This document shows positions 6,410 to 11,072 of a stretch of DNA of 11,072 nucleotides, piece by piece. The notes beneath the pieces are model-generated. The model saw only the letters and a program-made list of their open reading frames with translations. It did no database searches and had not been told where the DNA came from. The translations under genes were made by a program, and so were the position numbers. How positions within the stretch are numbered: position 1 is the first letter of the stretch; each line of letters starts with the position of its first letter. The stretch lies in contig JAVMKL010000300.1 in NCBI GenBank assembly GCA_031732875.1, positions 1-11,072 of the forward strand, read 5' to 3'. The DNA is from JAVMKJ01 sp031732875 (GTDB lineage: Bacteria; Pseudomonadota; Gammaproteobacteria; Competibacterales; Competibacteraceae).

Positions 6410-7138
6410 ATGAACCGGGAATATCACAAATGGTATAGCCATCGAATCCGTCGCGACATGGAACTGCTGGTGTTCGGTCACGCCGGGGCCAAGGTGCTGG
6501 TGTTTCCCACCCGCTGCGCGCGGTTTCACGAATACGAAGACATCGGGCTGGTGGCGGCGCTGGGCGACAAGATCGAGCACGGTCACTTGCAGTTGTACTG
6601 CGTGGACAGCATCGACCAGGAGAGCTTCTACTGTTTCTGGAATCAACCGCCGGACCGTATCCATCGCCACCTGCAATACGAAGCGTATCTGCTGCACGAA
6701 GTCCTGCCCCTGATGTGGAACAAAAACCGCCACCCTTGCATGATTTCGCACGGGTGCAGCTTCGGGGCATTCCACGCGATCAATATTGCTTTCCGTCACC
6801 CGCACTGCTTCACCAAGGTGGCCGCTTTCAGCGGGCGCTACGATCTGACTCAGTCGGTCGAGGATTTTCGCAGTCTGTTCGACGGCCACTACGACGAACA
6901 CGTCTATTTCAATACACCCAGCCATTTTCTGCCGAATATCCACGATCACGACCTGCTGGGCCGGTTGCGGCGGCTGGATATCGTGCTGACGATCGGCGAG
7001 GCCGATCCCTTCCTGGACAACAACCGGCAATTCAGCGACACCCTGTGGAACAAGGGCATCTGGCACGCTTTGCATGTCTGGCGGGGCCGCGCCCACAGCG
7101 CCTCCGCCTGGCGCAAGATGGTCGGTCTGTATGTCTGA
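6410..7138 (+). CDS. Putative esterase (alpha/beta hydrolase, esterase-D-like)
   Basis: This 242-residue cytosolic protein is of the putative esterase family (PF00756-like). The opening MNREYHKWYSHRIRRDMELLV matches relatives and fixes ATG 6410 as the start. TTG 6404 is an in-frame alternative, and no strong ribosome site supports either. The nucleophile elbow is GCSFGAFHA with S117. The likely acid is D199 (or D203) in GEADPFLDNN, and the histidine is H229 in GRAHSASAW. Relatives often read GHDWPWW at that last site, so the histidine is kept but the surrounding segment has changed. There is no signal peptide. Substrates of this subgroup are not known to me; acyl or thioesters are likely. The 2OG-oxygenase-like gene follows 72 bp downstream on the same strand, probably co-transcribed. 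Confidence 0.85.
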   Translation: MNREYHKWYSHRIRRDMELLVFGHAGAKVLVFPTRCARFHEYEDIGLVAALGDKIEHGHLQLYCVDSIDQESFYCFWNQPPDRIHRHLQYEAYLLHEVLPLMWNKNRHPCMISHGCSFGAFHAINIAFRHPHCFTKVAAFSGRYDLTQSVEDFRSLFDGHYDEHVYFNTPSHFLPNIHDHDLLGRLRRLDIVLTIGEADPFLDNNRQFSDTLWNKGIWHALHVWRGRAHSASAWRKMVGLYV

Positions 7139-7210
7139 GTACGCTTGCCGGTCGCGACCGATAGTCCGGCCAGAGCCGCTTTTTCCCCTTGATTGCCACC
7201 GGAGCACCGC

Positions 7211-8017
7211 ATGGTATCGGACATTCTACTGATCCCCATCGTCGCCGGCGTGCTGACCTTCATTGGGCTCAAGCTGCGCAAGCAATATCAATATCGTCAG
7301 TTGCAGTCACGTCAGCACGATCTTGTCGTCCAGTATGGCGCCGAGCTGGAATTGCCAGACTCCCTGCCCGAGGCGCTACCCGATTTCCGCCAGCATATCG
7401 CTGTGGTGGGGAAACCGCTTCCGGACCCGGCTTTTGAGAGGTTGCGCGAAACCGCGCTGCGCCATCGGCGGACCGAGCGCAGCTATTTTCCGACCCACAA
7501 ACAGGGCGGGACCATCGCCTACGAGGAATTACACCGGACCGCTCCGGAAATCGTCGCCTTCTACCAGTCCGATTATCTGCGCCGGTTGTGCGCGGCGGTG
7601 ATCGGCGAGCCGGTGTTGCCGACGCCGATCCACGATCAGAGTTCCTGTTCGCTGCTGTTCTACGACCGGCCCCGCGATCACATCGGCTGGCACTATGACT
7701 ACAACTTCTACAACGGCCGGCATTTCACCGTGCTGCTGCCCCTGGTCAACCGTCATCTTGAAGAAGACCGCTTGTCCTCGGCGGAACTGGTGATCCGCCA
7801 AGATGATCGGGAACTGATGATACCCACCCCGCCTAATATCCTGATCGTATTCGAGGGTGCTCGGGTCTTCCACAAGGTCACCCGACTCCGGGAAAACGAG
7901 TTGCGGATCATTCTCAGCATGACTTTCTGCACCCGATCACAAACCTCTGCTCTCAAAGGCGCGCTGCGCCGGCTCAAGGACATCGCCTATTTCGGCGTTC
8001 GCGCGCTGTGGACCTGA
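7211..8017 (+). CDS. Membrane-anchored 2OG-Fe(II) oxygenase-like protein
   Basis: This 268-residue protein has one N-terminal membrane segment (residues 4-20, DILLIPIVAGVLTFIGL) followed by a basic stretch (KLRKQYQYR), so the catalytic part probably faces the cytosol. The C-terminal half has a jelly-roll facial triad: H161-x-D163 in IGWHYDYNF, the distal H221 in ARVFHKVTRL, and R232 (LRIILSM) in the place that usually binds the 2-oxoglutarate carboxylate. Family members hydroxylate, halogenate or demethylate small molecules, lipids or proteins; nothing here fixes the substrate. GGAG at 7201-7204, six bases before ATG 7211, supports this start over TTG 7193. The membrane anchor suggests a lipid or membrane-bound substrate. 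It is likely co-transcribed with the esterase. Confidence 0.8.
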   Translation: MVSDILLIPIVAGVLTFIGLKLRKQYQYRQLQSRQHDLVVQYGAELELPDSLPEALPDFRQHIAVVGKPLPDPAFERLRETALRHRRTERSYFPTHKQGGTIAYEELHRTAPEIVAFYQSDYLRRLCAAVIGEPVLPTPIHDQSSCSLLFYDRPRDHIGWHYDYNFYNGRHFTVLLPLVNRHLEEDRLSSAELVIRQDDRELMIPTPPNILIVFEGARVFHKVTRLRENELRIILSMTFCTRSQTSALKGALRRLKDIAYFGVRALWT

Positions 8018-8019
8018 TT

Positions 8020-8082
8020 GCTCGGCGCAGGGCATGTTCCCGTGCGGTGACGGTCGCGCCGATGCTGCGGGAACCGCCGAGC
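8020..8082. terminator. Long hairpin between convergent genes
   Basis: GCTCGGCG (8020-8027) pairs with CGCCGAGC (8075-8082), and inside it GTTCCCG (8036-8042) pairs with CGGGAAC (8068-8074), with an 8-base bulge on the left arm. The structure fills the 81-bp gap between the oxygenase stop (8017) and the VTT gene stop (8099, minus strand). It has no T-run but is well placed to end or protect both transcripts. Confidence 0.45.
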
Positions 8083-8098
8083 CCGCGTTGCCTGGGGC

Positions 8099-8779
8099 CT
8101 AGAATCGCCAGCCTTGCGCCATTTTGACCAACCAGCGCGCCAGCCATGGAAAAAGAACCACCGCAATCAGTGAACCCAGCAGACCGGGAGACAGAATGTC
8201 CCGCACCGAATCCAGTTGGGAGAGTTGGGTGCCGGCGTTCACGTAAATGATGGTCAGCGGCAACATGCCGAGTTGGCTGATCCAATAGAACGTCCCCGCC
8301 GGAATCCGGGTCATGCCCATCAACAGGTTGACCAGGAAATAGGGGACCACCGGTACCAGCCGCAGCCCGAATAGGTAGTAGGAGCCGGATGCTTCCATGC
8401 CGGCATCGATCATCCGCAACCGGTTGCCCAGATGTCGCCCCATCACATCGCGTAGGGCGAAGCGGGCGGCCAGGAAGGCTAAAGTCGAACCGATGCTCGA
8501 GGCGAAGGATACCAGCACCGTGCCCCAGACCAGCCCGAAAACCGCCCCGCCCGCCAAGCTCATGACGATCATGCCCGGTAGGGATAGGCCGGTGACCAGC
8601 ACGTGCAGCGTGAAATACAGTGCCATGGCGACCAGCGGATGCCTGAAGCGATAAGCCAGCAGCGCCTCGTACTGCGATTTCAGATAATCGAAGGTGAAAT
8701 AGTGGCCGGGATCGAGGGCAACAATGGCGGCGAACAGACCTGCAAGTAACAGAGTCACGATCAGCGGCTTCCAGATCAC
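8099..8779 (-). CDS. TVP38/TMEM64-type VTT-domain (DedA-like) membrane protein
   Basis: This integral membrane protein of about 226 residues carries the VTT/SNARE-associated domain. It has an N-terminal membrane helix, then the re-entrant/transmembrane block LPGMIVMSLAGGAVFGLVWG. The signature GTVLVSFASSIGSTLAFLAARF follows, then the second conserved loop RLVPVVPYFLVNLLMG, and two more helices. DedA/VTT proteins act in inner-membrane lipid transport or scrambling and envelope homeostasis. I prefer GTG 8779, with GGGGGA eight bases upstream and the hydrophobic N-terminus typical of relatives. A TTG at 8800 would add seven residues but has no ribosome site. The gene converges on the oxygenase and diverges from the acetyltransferase. 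A perfect CTGTCAT heptamer lies about 74 bases upstream. Confidence 0.87.
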   Translation of the reverse strand: MIWKPLIVTLLLAGLFAAIVALDPGHYFTFDYLKSQYEALLAYRFRHPLVAMALYFTLHVLVTGLSLPGMIVMSLAGGAVFGLVWGTVLVSFASSIGSTLAFLAARFALRDVMGRHLGNRLRMIDAGMEASGSYYLFGLRLVPVVPYFLVNLLMGMTRIPAGTFYWISQLGMLPLTIIYVNAGTQLSQLDSVRDILSPGLLGSLIAVVLFPWLARWLVKMAQGWRF

Positions 8780-8852
8780 GAGCGGCGTCCCCCGGATCAA
8801 ATCGCGGACTTGGCGAGTGCCGCGCAGTCTCCCTCAAATGCTCTAAGGTTTG

Positions 8853-8931
8853 ATGACAGAACATCGCCCCGTCCGGTAAGCGCCTCATTCCGGGGGTCTG
8901 CGATATCCTCCCGTAATATTCCGCCGGAATA
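8853..8931. promoter_or_regulatory. Divergent intergenic region with Pho half-site and small palindrome
   Basis: The 261-bp gap between the VTT gene and the acetyltransferase holds two minor signals. CTGTCAT (minus strand, 8859-8853) is a perfect PhoB heptamer followed by the spacer CAAA, but the second half (CCTTAGA) does not match. TATTCC-GCC-GGAATA (8917-8931) is a 6-bp inverted repeat that could be a small operator. Neither is strong enough to call a regulon. I saw nothing else in the gap. Confidence 0.25.
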
Positions 8932-9040
8932 ATTGGACGCGTACCTCGCATTTCGCTGGCGGTTGCGCTCGCCGTCCATCCTGTCCGACCCGTCGAACAT
9001 TGGCGCGACCGAACCAAACCCTTCAAACGGGGAGCGTCAC

Positions 9041-9508
9041 GTGAATTTTGCCCTTCGACCGATGCAGGACACGGACCTGACCGACGCCATCGCCATCACG
9101 GTGGAAAACTTCACCATCGACGGCAACACGCTCGGTCAATACGCCATTCCACGCGTCCGCGAACGTTTGGAAAGCGGTTTTCGCAAAAATGAATATGCCC
9201 CCAGATTTATCGTGGCCGTCAAGGAGGATGGGGAAATCATTGGGGTAGCCGGGTGGGGGAAGCTGGAATTTGCCTCTCGAACCTGGGGGCTTTTTCTTTC
9301 CAGCGTCAATCGGGAATATCGTGGACAGGGAGTGGGAACGGCGCTGGTTAGGGAGCGCCTGCGCCTTATTGATGAAGAGGCCCGGAAAGGTCGGGTTCTC
9401 GTGTCCACCAGGCATCGGAAACGATTTGAAAAATTGGGGTTTCGCACGGTGGATTACGACAAGGAGCTGTCGCTGCATCTCATGTTGAAAAAATTGGGCG
9501 CCTCATGA
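9041..9508 (+). CDS. GNAT family N-acetyltransferase
   Basis: This 155-residue protein has the GNAT fold: N-terminal strand NFALRPMQDTDLTDA, central strands FIVAVKEDGEIIGVAGWGKL (57-75), and the acetyl-CoA pyrophosphate loop REYRGQGVGTALV (91-103, with R94-G-Q-G-V-G99). The C-terminal FEKLGFRTVDYD (129-140) is the usual motif B region. It should transfer an acetyl group from acetyl-CoA to an amine; the acceptor is unknown. I chose GTG 9041 because GGGGAG lies six bases upstream and the protein then begins at the first GNAT strand. An upstream in-frame start at 8933 would add about 36 unlike residues and is rejected. It diverges from the VTT gene and converges on the metallophosphoesterase, so it is probably monocistronic. 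Confidence 0.85.
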   Translation: MNFALRPMQDTDLTDAIAITVENFTIDGNTLGQYAIPRVRERLESGFRKNEYAPRFIVAVKEDGEIIGVAGWGKLEFASRTWGLFLSSVNREYRGQGVGTALVRERLRLIDEEARKGRVLVSTRHRKRFEKLGFRTVDYDKELSLHLMLKKLGAS

Positions 9509-9568
9509 TTTTCCATTCACGCGGCGCGAGCGGTCTGCCTTCCAACCAGAATCCATCGACAAACGGGA

Positions 9569-10387
9569 TTACAGCCCGGCCGCCCACCCCGGAACCGGCG
9601 GCGTCTCCGGCAAGCGGCGCGGTTCCCGGACCGTCACGACCGCCTGCTGGTGGGTCCAGCGCAGGATTTCCAGCGCCCCGTCGGGGCGTTCCACCAGCGC
9701 GGTGCAACTTTCCACCCAGTCGCCGTCGTTGCAGTACAGCACTCCGTTGAGATCGCGCAGAGCGGCGTGATGGATATGCCCGCAGATCACCCCGTCCAGC
9801 CCGCGCCGTGCCGCTTCGTGCGCCGCCGCCGCCTCGAAGCGCGCGATGTAGGCCGCGGCCCGACCGATGCGCTGCTTGAGGAAACTGGCCAGCGACCAAT
9901 AAGGATGGTTCCAGCGTCGCCGCCAGCGGTTGTACCAGCGATTCAGGAACAGCAACAGCTCGTAGGCCCAGTCGCCCAGCCAGTTGAGCAGCGGGCCGCC
10001 GCAGCGGACCGCGCTGTCGCATTCGTCACCGTGGGTGACCAGGAAGCGGCGGCCGTCGGCGGTGACGTGAATCACTTCGGGGGCGATTTCGATGTCCCCC
10101 ACCCGCAGGCCGAGATAATCGCGCACCACTTCGTCGTGGTTGCCCGGCACGTAGATCACCCGGGTTCCGGCCCGTGCCTTGGCCAGAATGGTTTTCAGCA
10201 CCTCGCCGTGCGCCGCCGGCCAGCGTCCGCCCTTTTGCAGGCTCCAGAAGTCGATCAGATCGCCCACCAGATACAGCCGTTCGCAGGCGCTCTCGCGCAG
10301 AAAGTCCAGCAGGAACTCGGCCTTGCACTCCTTGAAGCCGAGATGGACATCGGAGATCCACAGGGAGCGGAATCGTGAAGACCCCAT
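9569..10387 (-). CDS. plcP: PlcP-like metallophosphoesterase (LpxH-related, phospholipase C type)
   Basis: This 272-residue calcineurin-like phosphoesterase has the full dimetal motif set: SDVHLG (12-17), GDLIDFW (42-48), GNHDE (82-86), THGDECD (118-124) and GHIHH (203-207). Generic annotation would be UDP-2,3-diacylglucosamine diphosphatase. However, WPAAHGEVLKTILAKARAG, VVRDYLGLRVGDIEIA and YCNDGDWVESCTALVE recall PlcP of Sinorhizobium meliloti, which removes head groups from phospholipids under phosphate starvation to give diacylglycerol. The gene lies 4 bp downstream of a BtaB-like methyltransferase, and that pairing fits PlcP far better than LpxH. ATG 10387 has GGGGGA upstream. An LpxH-type hydrolase remains possible; the family call is certain and the PlcP assignment probable. 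Confidence 0.8.
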   Translation of the reverse strand: MGSSRFRSLWISDVHLGFKECKAEFLLDFLRESACERLYLVGDLIDFWSLQKGGRWPAAHGEVLKTILAKARAGTRVIYVPGNHDEVVRDYLGLRVGDIEIAPEVIHVTADGRRFLVTHGDECDSAVRCGGPLLNWLGDWAYELLLFLNRWYNRWRRRWNHPYWSLASFLKQRIGRAAAYIARFEAAAAHEAARRGLDGVICGHIHHAALRDLNGVLYCNDGDWVESCTALVERPDGALEILRWTHQQAVVTVREPRRLPETPPVPGWAAGL

Positions 10388-10391
10388 GATC

Positions 10392-11048
10392 TTATCCCCC
10401 TGGTTTTTGCCCGATAAAACTGAAGTAGCGCCAACCGCCGCCGTAAGCGGTGCGGAGAGTCTGTACGACCGGCGGGCAGAGCGCGTTCAGACGCGGCAGC
10501 AGATGGCCGTCCATCCGTACGTGGTTGACTCCCATCCAGCGCTGGAAACCGGCAAATCGGGTATCGTGGAAATCCACCACCGCCAGCAGGCCGCCCGGTT
10601 GCAGATCGCACAGGGCCGCGTCCAGCGCCCGTTCCCAGCCGGGATCGATCATCGACAGGCAATAGGAAAACACGATCAGATCGAAGGCGGGTTGCGGGTT
10701 GAGCGGCTGGTCGTAGCGCCACTGAATCAGGGCGATTCGCGCGGGATGAGCCGCCAGCTTGCGCCGCGCCCGCGCCAGCATGTCGGCCGACAGGTCCAGG
10801 CCGGTGATGGCGGCGTTGGGAAACTGGCGGCGGAGATGAAGCAGGTTGCTCCCCGTGCCGCAGCCGATTTCCAGGATGCGGCGCGGAGGAGGGGAGAGGC
10901 GGGCGATGGACCGGATCAGCGCCGTCCGCCCGAACAGGAAACTCCAGCGGGTGGCATCGTACAGCTTGGCGTGCCAGCGGTAGTAGCGGATCAGAGCGGC
11001 GGTGTGCACCGCCGGGCTTGCCCACGAGGCTGAATCGGACCGGCTCAT
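10392..11048 (-). CDS. btaB: Class I SAM-dependent methyltransferase, BtaB-like (betaine-lipid synthesis)
   Basis: This 218-residue Rossmann-fold methyltransferase has motif I ILEIGCGTGSNL (58-69), the ribose-binding acidic residue D85 in ITGLDLSADML, and motif II FDLIVFSYCLSMID (122-135) followed by LQPGGLLAVVDFHD. Together with the N-terminal YYRWHAKLYDATRWSFLFGR, this resembles BtaB, which trimethylates diacylglyceryl-homoserine to the betaine lipid DGTS in the inner membrane. ATG 11048 has GGAGG just upstream and overlaps the stop of the preceding gene as ATGA. The plcP-like gene follows after 4 bp, so all three are probably one operon. Other SAM methyltransferases share the motifs; the BtaB call rests on the resemblance I recall plus the PlcP neighbour. 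Confidence 0.7.
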   Translation of the reverse strand: MSRSDSASWASPAVHTAALIRYYRWHAKLYDATRWSFLFGRTALIRSIARLSPPPRRILEIGCGTGSNLLHLRRQFPNAAITGLDLSADMLARARRKLAAHPARIALIQWRYDQPLNPQPAFDLIVFSYCLSMIDPGWERALDAALCDLQPGGLLAVVDFHDTRFAGFQRWMGVNHVRMDGHLLPRLNALCPPVVQTLRTAYGGGWRYFSFIGQKPGG

Positions 11049-11072
11049 GTCACCTCCGCGAAGTGCAGGCTG
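11045..11072 (-). CDS. 3' end of an upstream operon gene (possibly btaA), truncated by window
   Basis: In the frame that gives SLHFAEVT before a TGA at 11047-11045, the minus strand is open to the window edge. Its stop shares ATGA with the methyltransferase start, a common sign of translational coupling. In known betaine-lipid loci, btaA (3-amino-3-carboxypropyl transfer to diacylglycerol) precedes btaB, so this is where its end would lie. Only eight residues are visible, so the identity is inference from context. Confidence 0.4.

Noticed and set aside
7150..7160. GGTCGCGACC palindrome between the esterase and oxygenase genes as a terminator
   Set aside because: Short, no T-run directly after it, and the two genes look co-directional and possibly co-transcribed.
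8933..9040. N-terminal extension of the acetyltransferase
   Set aside because: The extra 36 residues do not look like GNAT sequence, while GTG 9041 has a good ribosome site.
10179..11033. 284-codon plus-strand open frame across plcP and btaB
   Set aside because: Antisense shadow; both minus-strand genes carry complete family motifs.

Overview
The window looks like chromosomal DNA of a mesophilic gammaproteobacterium. Most genes use GC-rich codons and have proteobacterial relatives, and Shine-Dalgarno sites are usual. The mix of phosphate-scavenging, betaine-lipid and toxin-antitoxin genes would suit an environmental or wastewater lineage (something like the Competibacteraceae). That placement is a guess from gene content.

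Layout. Positions 1-171 hold the 3' end of a small antitoxin-like protein. Next comes about 245 bp of palindrome-rich, integron-attC-like non-coding DNA, then a two-gene DUF433/DUF5615 (PIN-like) toxin-antitoxin module (417-954). A perfect 26-bp palindrome separates it from phnW (2-aminoethylphosphonate:pyruvate transaminase, minus strand, 1162-2310). phoX (PhoX/DUF839 phosphatase-like lipoprotein, 2545-4419) diverges from phnW and ends in a clear intrinsic terminator. An AT-rich orphan periplasmic binding protein follows on the minus strand (4622-5896). A 513-bp divergent gap then leads to a putative esterase (6410-7138) and a membrane-anchored 2OG-Fe(II) oxygenase-like protein (7211-8017). 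A VTT/DedA-like membrane protein (minus) and a GNAT acetyltransferase (plus) come next. The right end is a minus-strand operon: a class I methyltransferase resembling BtaB (10392-11048), then a PlcP-like metallophosphoesterase (9569-10387). The end of a further upstream gene overlaps the methyltransferase start by ATGA.

How the genes may work together. Several genes point to phosphorus limitation: phosphonate use (phnW), organophosphate hydrolysis (phoX), and replacement of phospholipids by betaine lipids (plcP-btaB, with btaA predicted just outside the window). I also see Pho-box-like sites, meaning two CTGTCAT-like heptamers spaced 11 bp apart. There is one upstream of the esterase (12/14 matches), one upstream of the binding protein (11/14) and a weak one upstream of phoX (10/14). 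If they are real, the orphan binding protein, esterase and oxygenase would be new candidate members of a phosphate-starvation regulon. This is a hypothesis from hand-matched motifs. The gene calls themselves are much firmer.
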